12,595 nucleotides of DNA from SAR324 cluster bacterium (GTDB lineage Bacteria > SAR324 > NAC60-12). Both the position numbers and the translations under genes were made by a program. The notes beneath the pieces were generated by a model. The model had not been told where the DNA came from, did not search any database, and saw nothing but the letters and a program-made list of their open reading frames with translations. Below, piece by piece: positions 1 to 7,326 of this stretch (the first letter of the stretch is position 1; every line of letters begins with the position of its first letter). The stretch covers positions 1 through 12,595 of the forward strand of contig JAPKDT010000037.1 in assembly GCA_028822475.1 (NCBI GenBank), in the 5' to 3' direction.

Positions 1-1922
1 AGTAACTTTTTCAAAGGTCTTAAAAGCAAGGTTAATTTTTGCTCACAAATAATGAGGCCTTCCCTTCCATATTTTTTTTGAACGTTTTCAAGTTGAATTT
101 TCCACGCGACTTCGAGGTTTACCTGATCGCAGATACGTTTTATTTTTCCTGCTAGTGCCAGATATGCAGAAACAAAACGCGTGTTGGGTTTAAGCATGGG
201 ATCGTTGCCAAGCAGCCAATGCAGTAATCCATAATGAAAGTCCACGTTTAAATGCAAATCATGACCGCGCACCTCCATACAACGTAAAATTTCTGCCAGC
301 TTTTCAAAACTTTCCCTACGTGAAACTCCATGTGTGATGGAAAGTGCAACATTGGAATCATAGGCTCCGGCAAGGTTGTAGAGTTGCAAAAGTCCTGTGT
401 CAGGATTGCTGATTCCAATTCCCTGGTCATCACGAATCTCGTGTTCACCAGGTGCAGACCAGGCACGGACTATTCCGCCGGCATGCGGTTTTAACGCGGG
501 ATTTGTAGAATTCAGTCGGGCTTCAATTCCGGAAACGTAACGCGGCAAACGTTCCGGACAGATGAGCATTTTGCCGTAACAGTTTATCAACAGCATGGCA
601 GCCACAAGAGAATCTACCGTGAATGTGTCTTCAGGATCGTCAGGATTTGTAAACCTCAGGCGATACACCATTTCTGTGACACGATGTTCAACCTGAATCC
701 TTGTATTAACTTCCATAAAATAATGAACATCCTGCTCGACTATACATTCAAAAGTTGAAACAGAATCGAGACGCAGTGCTTTGCCGAATTCCTCCGCCTG
801 TTTACACATTGATTTTAATATTTTTGCATCAGTACGCAGGACTTCAGCCTGCACTTTTTTGCCTGCGGCTTCATATTCTCCGGCTGCGGCTGCCAGCATT
901 TCTTCAGTCAGAGAAACTTCCAACAATTTTTGCTCGTGCATTTGAAGAGAGCAATCACGTCCTCCCAGTTCGATACACCACTCACCGTTACCGAGCAGTT
1001 GAATTTCATTGTGGCGGGTATTTTCAATATTCAATTCAATGAGAAAATTCTTGTTGTCGCCTACTCCGGTTGCTTTTGATTCAATCAAAACGGACATCAC
1101 GGCTTCCTGTACTTCATCAACAGAAGTAATTACCCTTTGTCCTTTTCCGCCGCCGCCGCCGACATGTTTAAGCCGAATACGCTTACCCGGATTTTCCTGC
1201 CACAGTGTTTCAACCTGGAGGACAGTTTCCTGCTGTAATTCTGAAATAGTAAACAAATCAACCTGCTTCTCGTAAGAAGCCTGCAAAAGCGCAATTGCCT
1301 GATCAATGGGTTTGCCGGTTTGCCAGTTTTGAGGAAGACTTAATTTATGTTTATTAATTATTTTGCGGAAATATTCAGCGGGAGAGTCACCGGCTTTTGT
1401 TAATAAAGTAATTGCTGCAATGCGGTCTTCTCCCGGGGTAACAGAGACCTTGAGGGTACGTGCCAGCTCCTTTGCTTCGTCTTTTGAACCTGCCTGCTGA
1501 ATTACCTTTGAGTTCGGGCCAACGAAACTGATATCCGCGTTTTCAATCCGTGAGGCAAATTCAGCATCCTCCGCCATAAAACCATATCCGGCAAATAAAT
1601 GAGTGTAAGCATGTTCATGACAAATTTTGATTATCTGCTCGATACGCTGGACACGCTCCTCTTTGCTTGCACCCATATAATCCGGGACATGATGCACCTG
1701 CTCACTACGGTTACTGAGCGCGCGTAATTCAGGCGCTAATGTTTGCGGATAAACAATGCTGTCTTTTTCAGAAAGCAGCATGCCGAAGCTTGCTCCAAGT
1801 TCTTCAAAGACTGTCATAGTTTCGAGACGGACCGGTCCTCTGCAGACTATGAGACACTTGACATGTTCAAAGCTGAAAGACGATTGCCAGGAACTGTCAG
1901 GATCGAAACTGATTGCACTCAT
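1..1922 (-). CDS. Biotin carboxylase-like (ATP-grasp) protein, 3' end outside window
   Basis: Open from an ATG at 1922 to the window edge without a stop: 640 codons, C-terminus missing. It has the three-part layout of biotin carboxylase, the ATP-dependent step that carboxylates biotin in acetyl-CoA, propionyl-CoA and pyruvate carboxylases. Visible landmarks are a BC N-terminal segment with AGYGFMAEDAEFA (about 111-123) and FVGPNSKVI (133-141); the ATP-grasp glycine loop KHVGGGGGKGQR (about 252-263); RDCSLQMHEQK (322-332); the catalytic-centre stretch MEVNTRIQVEH (403-413); and a BC C-terminal domain from about 460. Two oddities: the usual N-terminal NRGE motif reads CRGP, and about 85 residues separate the PG at 163-164 from the glycine loop, roughly 50 more than is usual. 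No biotinyl or carboxyltransferase domain is seen before the edge; the gene probably continues into one. No Shine-Dalgarno precedes the ATG, but no other start codon fits before an in-frame stop. Confidence 0.85.
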   Translation of the reverse strand, partial: MSAISFDPDSSWQSSFSFEHVKCLIVCRGPVRLETMTVFEELGASFGMLLSEKDSIVYPQTLAPELRALSNRSEQVHHVPDYMGASKEERVQRIEQIIKICHEHAYTHLFAGYGFMAEDAEFASRIENADISFVGPNSKVIQQAGSKDEAKELARTLKVSVTPGEDRIAAITLLTKAGDSPAEYFRKIINKHKLSLPQNWQTGKPIDQAIALLQASYEKQVDLFTISELQQETVLQVETLWQENPGKRIRLKHVGGGGGKGQRVITSVDEVQEAVMSVLIESKATGVGDNKNFLIELNIENTRHNEIQLLGNGEWCIELGGRDCSLQMHEQKLLEVSLTEEMLAAAAGEYEAAGKKVQAEVLRTDAKILKSMCKQAEEFGKALRLDSVSTFECIVEQDVHYFMEVNTRIQVEHRVTEMVYRLRFTNPDDPEDTFTVDSLVAAMLLINCYGKMLICPERLPRYVSGIEARLNSTNPALKPHAGGIVRAWSAPGEHEIRDDQGIGISNPDTGLLQLYNLAGAYDSNVALSITHGVSRRESFEKLAEILRCMEVRGHDLHLNVDFHYGLLHWLLGNDPMLKPNTRFVSAYLALAGKIKRICDQVNLEVAWKIQLENVQKKYGREGLIICEQKLTLLLRPLKKL

Positions 1923-1943
1923 GAATAATTGTAGTTTAGTTGA

Positions 1944-1972
1944 TTGTTATCATTAAAATAATGAACAAACAA
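1944..1972 (-). promoter_or_regulatory. Possible promoter/operator before the biotin carboxylase gene
   Basis: The 177-bp gap between apgM and the biotin carboxylase start is AT-rich. Read leftward it holds TTGTTT (1972-1967), 17 bp, then TAACAA (1949-1944): a fair -35 with a poor -10. The same bases form an imperfect inverted repeat, TTGTT-AT-CATT / AATG-AACAA (1944-1968, 5-nt loop, 2-nt bulge). It could be an operator over a promoter, or a weak hairpin after apgM; no T-tract follows it on the minus strand. Prediction by eye only. Confidence 0.25.
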
Positions 1973-2099
1973 TACTGTTTAATAGACTCGCCGGTTGTCT
2001 GTTTAATTGTGTTTTGCTTTCTTAATATTTTAAAGCTGGAACAGGATATCCGAGATTATTTTTATCCACCTTTTTCTCCAGATCTTTTTGCAATTGAAA

Positions 2100-3323
2100 T
2101 CAGGCAAAAAACTTTTCCCATAATTTATGCAACCGGAATAAGCCCAAGTGTCCCTCAGCAGCTTGAAATTCATCAAAACCCTTTACTGAATCTGCTAAAA
2201 TCCCTTGTCCATGCAGCAGGACCGGTACAGGATCATCAACGTGTACCCCTTCTTTACTCCAAGTCGCATGGTCTGCAGTGACGGCAATCCGCAATTTACC
2301 CTTCCACTTTTTTAAAAAACGGCCCAGTTCAGTATCAATTTTTTCGAGAAATTCCTTCTTCTTTACTGCTTCCCTGTTGTGTGCCGCAATGTCGCAGCCT
2401 TTTATGTGCAGGACAACGACTCCGTATTTTGAAAGCATTTTTCCGGCAAGCATAAATTTCTGTTTTAAATCTGTATCCAGATTTGCGGTCATGGCCGGAG
2501 TTTTACAGACATCCAATCCTGTCACACGTGAAATTCCGGTAAGGGTGTCGTCTCCGCTGATACAAACTCCGGACAAACCAAATCCTGAGGGACGTTTTAT
2601 TTTAGGGAACGCGTGAACCCGCCCCGGTTCTCTGGTTAAAATCGCATTTGCCGCAAAAAGACCTTTTGAGACACGCTCAAGATTTACCGGATGCAGTTTT
2701 AAAATTTTTCTTGCTTCCTGTTCAAAGAGATTTAATATTTTTGCAGTCCGGACACTTTTTTCATCATTATTTTTCAATGCGACCGGTAGACGAGGTTTAA
2801 TTCCAGAACTGAAATGATCCCCTGGATCGCTTCCGGAGAGAGAATCTTGTAATCCGCTTCCACGGATAACCACGGCAACTCTATGTTCAGTTCCGGCACC
2901 AACTTCCACAGAGACGTCCTCAATCTTAATACCACTGAGAGTGGAGGCTAGTTCTTTTGTGCCCTCACGGATACGCCCCGCACGACGATCAACGATCTTT
3001 CCCGTATCATCGATGGTCGCCCAGTTTCCGCGAAACGCAACGTCGCCAGGCATGATTCCTATCCCGCTTCCGTGTGCCTCAATCACCCCCCGTGCAATTG
3101 AATGTTTGAGGGGATTATAACCGAGGATTGCCAAAGTACCTAAAACTGTTGTGGCTACAATTCCACGCTTTACTGGATCAGCAATACCACACTGCCCTTC
3201 CGTTGCCAAGCGGTCCAGCACAGGTAAGTTTGCTGCCTGTAACGGGGTTTTATCGCCCAACTCAATGATTGGACGATCCCCCATGCCGTCTATAATAATG
3301 AGCAATCGAGGAATTCTTTGCAC
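2100..3323 (-). CDS. apgM: Archaeal-type cofactor-independent phosphoglycerate mutase, divergent active site
   Basis: 407 residues of the ApgM branch of the alkaline phosphatase superfamily, which interconverts 2- and 3-phosphoglycerate using metal ions. Family landmarks are IDGMGDRP (11-18), RGVIEAHGSGI then GDVAFRGNWATID (78-105), GAGTEHRVAVVIRG (142-155), HPVNLERVSKG (211-221), KGCDIAAHN (308-316), TADHATWSKEGVHVDDPVPVLL (349-370) and a C-terminal EKFFA matching the usual EKFGA ending. The expected metal ligands are present: D12, D311, H315, D351, H352, H361. The family nucleophile motif PGSDTAHL is replaced by ATTVLGTL (57-64), putting Thr59 at the Ser position, so activity may differ. 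The start is a GTG 8 bp after the kinase stop, without a clear Shine-Dalgarno, which suggests coupled translation. It could instead be a relative acting on another phosphate ester; family certain, substrate less so. Confidence 0.85.
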   Translation of the reverse strand: MQRIPRLLIIIDGMGDRPIIELGDKTPLQAANLPVLDRLATEGQCGIADPVKRGIVATTVLGTLAILGYNPLKHSIARGVIEAHGSGIGIMPGDVAFRGNWATIDDTGKIVDRRAGRIREGTKELASTLSGIKIEDVSVEVGAGTEHRVAVVIRGSGLQDSLSGSDPGDHFSSGIKPRLPVALKNNDEKSVRTAKILNLFEQEARKILKLHPVNLERVSKGLFAANAILTREPGRVHAFPKIKRPSGFGLSGVCISGDDTLTGISRVTGLDVCKTPAMTANLDTDLKQKFMLAGKMLSKYGVVVLHIKGCDIAAHNREAVKKKEFLEKIDTELGRFLKKWKGKLRIAVTADHATWSKEGVHVDDPVPVLLHGQGILADSVKGFDEFQAAEGHLGLFRLHKLWEKFFA

Positions 3324-3331
3324 GAAATAAG

Positions 3332-4498
3332 TCAGGATTTAGATGAATTATTTGATTTAACCTGTTCCTGAAGAGTGTTAATGATTAATTGCATCAGAGT
3401 ATTTGTTGTTTCATCAAAATCTTCATTGTCAACAACTTCAATCTCTTTTTCTTCACACTCCAAATTAAAAAATTCATGAATAGCTCTGATATTTTCAAAG
3501 CTTCGCAAATAAGCTTCTTTTTTTCTTAATTCGTTGCCTTTTCCGCGTTCAGAGAATCTGTCTTTGTGGTGTTTTTCGTTCATCAGCGAAAGTGTAATGG
3601 GAATATGGTATGCCCGTTTGCAACCTTCTTTAATCGCCTGTTCCATATTCGGTAGCAAATGTATACCTTCGATAATCATGCTTGTTTTTTCTTTGATGGC
3701 ACGATCAACAACAGCCTTCACTCCAACACTTACCTGCTGAGCCTGTAGACAAAATCCACTGATTAAGCGGTCATTTTTACCAAGATTTTTGGGCATCCCA
3801 GTTCCGGCTTTGCTGGAGGAGTTATGGAGGGAAGGCAATAGATTTCTTTTAAAGACCAGCCGCATAATCTCCCTGATAGTGTCTGTACCTGTAATCTTGT
3901 TGATGCCAAGTCTGCCTGCTAAAAAAGTGGACATGACCGACTTTCCTGTACCTGAAGCACCGGCAAGGTAAATTATCACGGGGCGATCCAATTCATCAAG
4001 TCGGCTGGCTAATTTGTACAAGCCTGCAATATGGGGATTATGTTTATTCTTAATAGTCGCAAAAACTTCATCAAACAATTTCTTTTTGCTGATACGCAGG
4101 ATACTTTTTTTCATCAATTTTGCTTCCAAATCAAAAGCAATTTGGAATGCTTCTTCCGGTTTTAATCCTGAAGCAGTAATAGATTGTGTTAATAATCCTT
4201 TTGAAAATGGCGCAGTTGCGTTTCGTCGAAAAACACAAATTTGTTTGCCGGTGGGAAACAGATCCAGGGTCAGCCCCTTCAGAAGTTCTTTACCGTAACG
4301 GTTAACTATCAGTTCGTCAACTGCCTGCATTAAAGAATCGGAACTGACTTCAGCTTGCTCTTGAAAGAAAGACCTCGCATCTTTTGATATTTGGTAAGCC
4401 TGATCAAAAGACAAACCTCTCTGTATCAACTTGTGGGCCAGCATGCCCCTCATGAAGGGGTGTTTTGATTTGTCCTGACCGATAATTTCTAATGGCAT
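3332..4498 (-). CDS. 2-phosphoglycerate kinase-like protein with two ATP-cone-like segments
   Basis: 388 residues resembling archaeal 2-phosphoglycerate kinase, which phosphorylates 2-phosphoglycerate to 2,3-diphosphoglycerate, the precursor of cyclic 2,3-diphosphoglycerate. The C-terminal half is a P-loop kinase: IYLAGASGTGKS carries the Walker A motif (180-187), followed by GTDTIREIMR (204-213) and MIIEGIHLLPN (about 274-284), as in that family. The N-terminal half has an ATP-cone-like segment at about 83-150 (QICVFRRN..PFSKGLLTQS) and a second, similar one at about 3-70 (EIIGQDK..PFMRGMLAHK). Archaeal enzymes are near 300 residues, so the extra N-terminal segment accounts for the length. 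The ATG lies inside the last codons of moaE (10-bp overlap) and is preceded by GAGGT at 6-bp spacing. The substrate is inferred from family resemblance and from the apgM neighbour; no cyclic-DPG synthetase gene is in the window. Confidence 0.8.
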   Translation of the reverse strand: MPLEIIGQDKSKHPFMRGMLAHKLIQRGLSFDQAYQISKDARSFFQEQAEVSSDSLMQAVDELIVNRYGKELLKGLTLDLFPTGKQICVFRRNATAPFSKGLLTQSITASGLKPEEAFQIAFDLEAKLMKKSILRISKKKLFDEVFATIKNKHNPHIAGLYKLASRLDELDRPVIIYLAGASGTGKSVMSTFLAGRLGINKITGTDTIREIMRLVFKRNLLPSLHNSSSKAGTGMPKNLGKNDRLISGFCLQAQQVSVGVKAVVDRAIKEKTSMIIEGIHLLPNMEQAIKEGCKRAYHIPITLSLMNEKHHKDRFSERGKGNELRKKEAYLRSFENIRAIHEFFNLECEEKEIEVVDNEDFDETTNTLMQLIINTLQEQVKSNNSSKS

Positions 4499-4995
4499 TC
4501 TATAACCTCATTTTTCACGATAGCAGGAGCTTTAGCACTATCATCGACTACACTTGATGCCTCACAACCTTTACTCCACATAGCTGTGGCATCAACAAAA
4601 TGTTCCTTTTTCCAAATAGGAACAGCATGTTTTATGGTGTCAATAATGTAACGACTTGCTTCATAGGCATCCCCTCGATGTGAAGTTGAAACAGCAATGG
4701 CAATTGAGCAATCTTTCACCGCAAGTTTTCCAAGACGGTGAATAACTTCAACTGTGTGAAGCTGCCATTTTTTCTGAGCTTCTTCAACAACTTGATAAAT
4801 CTGTTTCAGTGCCATGCTTTCATGGGCTTCATATTCAAGAAATGAAACCTCCTGTTGCTGGCTGTGATTCCGAATATCTCCACAAAAAATTAAGACTGCT
4901 CCTGCCTGAGAATGTTGTGCGCGAAGTCGTAGAGCTTCAATATCTATTACTTCACGGACTATTGAACAGAGCATATATTTCCAAGGTGAGTTCAT
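4489..4995 (-). CDS. moaE: Molybdopterin synthase catalytic subunit MoaE
   Basis: 168 residues. MoaE works with the thiocarboxylated MoaD to put two sulfurs into precursor Z (cyclic pyranopterin monophosphate), giving molybdopterin in the cytoplasm. Diagnostic motifs are GDIRNHSQ (39-46), LEYEAHESMA (53-62), IHRLGKL (85-91), SHRGDAYEA (105-113) and DTIKHAVPIWKKE (119-131). K122 and K129 match the two catalytic lysines of the E. coli enzyme, and R42, H106 and R107 are also in place. It is the first gene of the moaE > kinase > apgM operon. No moaD, moaA or other molybdenum cofactor gene lies nearby. Its Shine-Dalgarno is weak (AAGG about 14 bp upstream); an internal ATG at codon 8 is the alternative start and would also keep the conserved domain. 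Confidence 0.95.
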   Translation of the reverse strand: MNSPWKYMLCSIVREVIDIEALRLRAQHSQAGAVLIFCGDIRNHSQQQEVSFLEYEAHESMALKQIYQVVEEAQKKWQLHTVEVIHRLGKLAVKDCSIAIAVSTSHRGDAYEASRYIIDTIKHAVPIWKKEHFVDATAMWSKGCEASSVVDDSAKAPAIVKNEVIECH

Positions 4996-5056
4996 GTCAG
5001 GATTTTCTGCCTTAAAATCCTCGACATCTATTTGATGTTTTAATTTTAGTACTTAG

Positions 5057-5090
5057 ACTATACAGCAGTTTTTGCGGATTGAGGGAAAGA
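5057..5090 (-). promoter_or_regulatory. Possible promoter of the moaE operon
   Basis: The gap 4996-5131 between moaE and the convergent-free end of the sulfatase gene must hold any independent promoter for moaE. Read leftward it contains TATAGT (5062-5057), a good -10 match, about 60 bp before the moaE ATG. No convincing -35 lies 16-18 bp upstream; the best nearby region is CCCTCA/TTTCCC. Read-through from gcvH and the sulfatase gene is an equally good explanation for moaE expression. Confidence 0.22.
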
Positions 5091-5116
5091 TTTTTATCTG
5101 TCGGCCATTTTTGCTG

Positions 5117-5134
5117 TGACGTTCAGTCACGTCA
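5117..5134 (-). terminator. Hairpin overlapping the sulfatase stop codon
   Basis: TGACGT (5117-5122) and ACGTCA (5129-5134) form a perfect 6-bp stem with a 6-nt loop; an overlapping alternative pairs GTGAC with GTCAC (5116-5120/5126-5130). The sulfatase TGA stop is inside the stem. No T-tract follows on either strand, so this is not a textbook intrinsic terminator; it may be an RNA 3'-end or processing structure, or chance. Confidence 0.25.
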
Positions 5135-6733
5135 TGCCTCGAATTTTTCTAATACCCTTGGACCTTTCCAATGAATCAGGTTCCCGAATTTCATATTAAT
5201 ATTAACCAGTGTACGGTCCCGGTGTAGCATTGACCAAGAGAGCAGTTTTTGGGAGTATTCCAGGACAAGATGCCTGTAATCCGGATCTTCGGCGCGATTT
5301 ATAAATTCTTCAGGATCTTCCTGTAAATCAAACAAGAGCGGCGGGAGGGCTGTCATGTGGACATATTTATAGCGTTCATCACGAATAACGGTTAACGAAC
5401 ATTGATCAGGAGACAGGCCGAATTGTTGTTCAATCATCGGTTGAAACGAACCGATTTCCCTAAAGTCATATTCCCAATGTGCCTCCTTTCTCCAGTTATC
5501 AGGAACATTGCCATTCATCAAAGGCAGGAGTGAACTGCCATCTAATTCTTCCGGAATTTCTAAATCCAGCCAATCCAGAATAGTGGGCATCACATCAATT
5601 GCTTCAGTGAATACTTCTACCTGATTATCATCAGCATTGGAATTTAAGGATGTAGGGGTAGTAATTTCTGGATTCCGGATAATCAGTGGAATTGCATAAG
5701 ATCCGTCAAAATATCCTGTTTTTCCAAATAAATGGTGATCTCCGAGTTGTTCTCCGTGATCACTTGTAAAAACAATCATTGTGGATTCATATTGTCCTGT
5801 TTTTTTTAAATACGAAATCAATCTTCCCAAATGATGATCAATTTCCGTCATTAATCCGTAATAAGTGGCACGTGCCTGTAAAATATCCTTTTCACTTGTT
5901 TCTGCAGCAAGTCCCTCATAAGTATCTGGGAAAAAACTTTTGCCGGGAATTTTTTCAAGAAGCATTTTGAGGAGTGGATGCTGTTCACCTTCCTGCTCCA
6001 AACTCTTCATCCTGACCGGTTTGGAGACATCAGCAGGATCATACATTGAATTATAAGGTTCCGGTGCAATCCACGGAGGATGCGGACGCAAATAAGACAA
6101 ATGCACAAACCAGTTTTCATCTTCTCTTACACTTAGCCACTTGAGAAGTTCATCGGTCAGAAAAGCGGTACTACTGTCTTCATTAGAATATACCGGAGGT
6201 GGAAAAGTAACTCCGCGTTTTTCTGCTCCGGGATAGTTTGGGACAGGATCGTAAACTTTATGCTTGTTCAACGAGGGATCATAGCCCTTGGCTATCAACT
6301 CTGCAATCCACGGTCTTTGATTATCGGTTAAAGTAACTCCGCTGCTCATTCCCGGTATCAGCCCTTCATATGTGCTAAGTAATGGATCTTGCTGGTGGAA
6401 TTCACGAGGGTCTGCGGAAGTGTCTGTGTAACCGAACAGGGTTGGATCGTATCCAGATTTTCGTGCTTCTAATGCGATATTTGTGAAGCGCGCATTCAAA
6501 GGGGTGCCGTTATTGACTGAACGGTGATTCATTGCGTACAGCCCTGTGTATAACGAAGCACGCGAAGGGCCACAAGGGACAGTTTGAGCGTAGTGTTTGC
6601 GGAACAGTACCCCATCTGCTGCAAGTTGATCCAGATGCGGAGTCTGTACCAAGTTGTGATCAATACATCCCAGAGTATCACCACGCCATTGATCTGCAGT
6701 AATGAATAAGACGTTTTTACGTTTTTTTCCCAT
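5132..6733 (-). CDS. Formylglycine-type sulfatase / phosphonate monoester hydrolase
   Basis: 533 residues from the ATG at 6733 (a TTG directly before it is possible). It belongs to the alkaline phosphatase superfamily and carries the sulfatase signature CGPSRASLYTG (54-64); Cys54 would be oxidised to formylglycine and act as nucleophile. Metal and active-site candidates are D14, D325, H326 and K338. Several stretches resemble, from memory, the Rhizobium phosphonate monoester hydrolase/arylsulfatase subfamily more than classical sulfatases: MNHRSVNNGTPL (68-79), LRPHPPW (215-221), TSDHGEQLGDHHLFGKTGY (323-341), TEAIDVMPTILDWL and RDERYKYVHMTALPPLLFDL. No signal peptide is seen, so it is probably cytoplasmic. 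It likely hydrolyses phosphonate or sulfate monoesters; the substrate cannot be read from sequence. It follows gcvH by 30 bp in the same direction, with no clear Shine-Dalgarno. No formylglycine-generating enzyme is in the window. Confidence 0.9.
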   Translation of the reverse strand: MGKKRKNVLFITADQWRGDTLGCIDHNLVQTPHLDQLAADGVLFRKHYAQTVPCGPSRASLYTGLYAMNHRSVNNGTPLNARFTNIALEARKSGYDPTLFGYTDTSADPREFHQQDPLLSTYEGLIPGMSSGVTLTDNQRPWIAELIAKGYDPSLNKHKVYDPVPNYPGAEKRGVTFPPPVYSNEDSSTAFLTDELLKWLSVREDENWFVHLSYLRPHPPWIAPEPYNSMYDPADVSKPVRMKSLEQEGEQHPLLKMLLEKIPGKSFFPDTYEGLAAETSEKDILQARATYYGLMTEIDHHLGRLISYLKKTGQYESTMIVFTSDHGEQLGDHHLFGKTGYFDGSYAIPLIIRNPEITTPTSLNSNADDNQVEVFTEAIDVMPTILDWLDLEIPEELDGSSLLPLMNGNVPDNWRKEAHWEYDFREIGSFQPMIEQQFGLSPDQCSLTVIRDERYKYVHMTALPPLLFDLQEDPEEFINRAEDPDYRHLVLEYSQKLLSWSMLHRDRTLVNINMKFGNLIHWKGPRVLEKFEA

Positions 6734-6763
6734 CAATTGTCTGAAATTAAAATGCAGTAAAGT

Positions 6764-7156
6764 TTATGCCTCTTCGTCCAATAAGAATTCTTTATAATCT
6801 TCAGAGGATAACAGTTCTGTGGACTCTTCCTGATTAGATAGTTCCAGGCGAATCACCCAACCTTCGTCATAACACTCCTCATTGATTATTTCAGGACTGT
6901 CCTTCAACTCGGTGTTGACTGCAATGACGCGTCCACTCATCGGCATAAAAAGCGAGGTGACTGCTTTCACCGATTCAATTGAACCAAACTCATCTCCGGC
7001 ATCAATTTCGTCTTCAGTGTCAGGCAATTCAACAAAAACGATATCACCCAGTGCTTTTTGAGCATGATCAGTGATTCCAACTTCTGCTTTGTTGCCTTCA
7101 ATTCTTACCCACTCGTGGTCTCTAGTATAAAGATTGTTTTTAGGTATTGTACTCAT
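6764..7156 (-). CDS. gcvH: Glycine cleavage system H protein
   Basis: 130 residues, the usual length for the lipoyl carrier that shuttles the aminomethyl group between the P, T and L proteins of the glycine cleavage system. Clear motifs are TRDHEWVRIEG (11-21), VGITDHAQKALGDIVFVELP (26-45), and the lipoylation site GSIESVKAVTSLFMP (58-72), with Lys64 as the attachment residue, then SGRVIAVN (74-81) and EGWVIRLE (about 97-105). A strong Shine-Dalgarno, AGAGG, sits about 4 bp before the ATG. No gcvT, gcvP or lipoate gene accompanies it; its only partner is the downstream sulfatase-family gene. H protein can also serve as a lipoyl relay for other complexes, but nothing here shows that. Confidence 0.96.
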   Translation of the reverse strand: MSTIPKNNLYTRDHEWVRIEGNKAEVGITDHAQKALGDIVFVELPDTEDEIDAGDEFGSIESVKAVTSLFMPMSGRVIAVNTELKDSPEIINEECYDEGWVIRLELSNQEESTELLSSEDYKEFLLDEEA

Positions 7157-7292
7157 AATTCCTCTTTTAAATGATTAATGAAGGTTGTCCCAGAAATGCT
7201 CCGTGATCCGCCTGAATAATTTTTTGCTTTCCAATAAGATAATACTAATTTAGCCATAGATAGATATAAGTCCAGCAAAAAAAACATATTTA

Positions 7293-7313
7293 TTATTTTA
7301 ACAGTTATTTTAA
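7293..7313. repeat. 9-bp direct repeat in the gcvH/htrA intergenic region
   Basis: TTATTTTAA occurs twice (7293-7301 and 7305-7313), separated by CAG, giving a 12-bp period. It lies about 95 bp upstream of the htrA start and 140 bp upstream of gcvH on the other strand. Tandem half-sites of about one helical turn are typical of response-regulator operators, but the motif is low-complexity AT and may be chance. Confidence 0.35.
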
Positions 7314-7326
7314 AGAAAAAAATCAA

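Noticed and set aside
1161..1180. GCC/CGG-rich triplet run that could be a microsatellite
   Set aside because: It encodes the GGGGG of the ATP-grasp loop, so it is explained by the protein.
755..1275. Two rightward reading frames within the biotin carboxylase gene
   Set aside because: They lie antisense to a well-supported gene with catalytic motifs, and their proteins (Pro/Ser/Leu/His-rich) look like antisense shadows.
2022..2102. In-frame open extension of 25 codons beyond the apgM TGA stop, suggesting read-through or a truncated gene
   Set aside because: The family normally ends at the EKFFA-like sequence just before the stop, so the protein is complete; 25 open codons are not unusual, and no start codon with a ribosome site is present.
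1940..2281. A rightward 113-codon reading frame across the apgM-biotin carboxylase gap
   Set aside because: Most of it is antisense to apgM, it has no ribosome site, and its sequence is not recognisable.
4993..5028. An 11-codon leader frame overlapping the moaE start by ATGA
   Set aside because: No Shine-Dalgarno and no regulatory codon run or attenuator hairpin; too short to support.
7157..7260. Possible glycine riboswitch before gcvH
   Set aside because: The leader is short and AT-rich, without the paired stems and conserved purine-rich core of a glycine aptamer.
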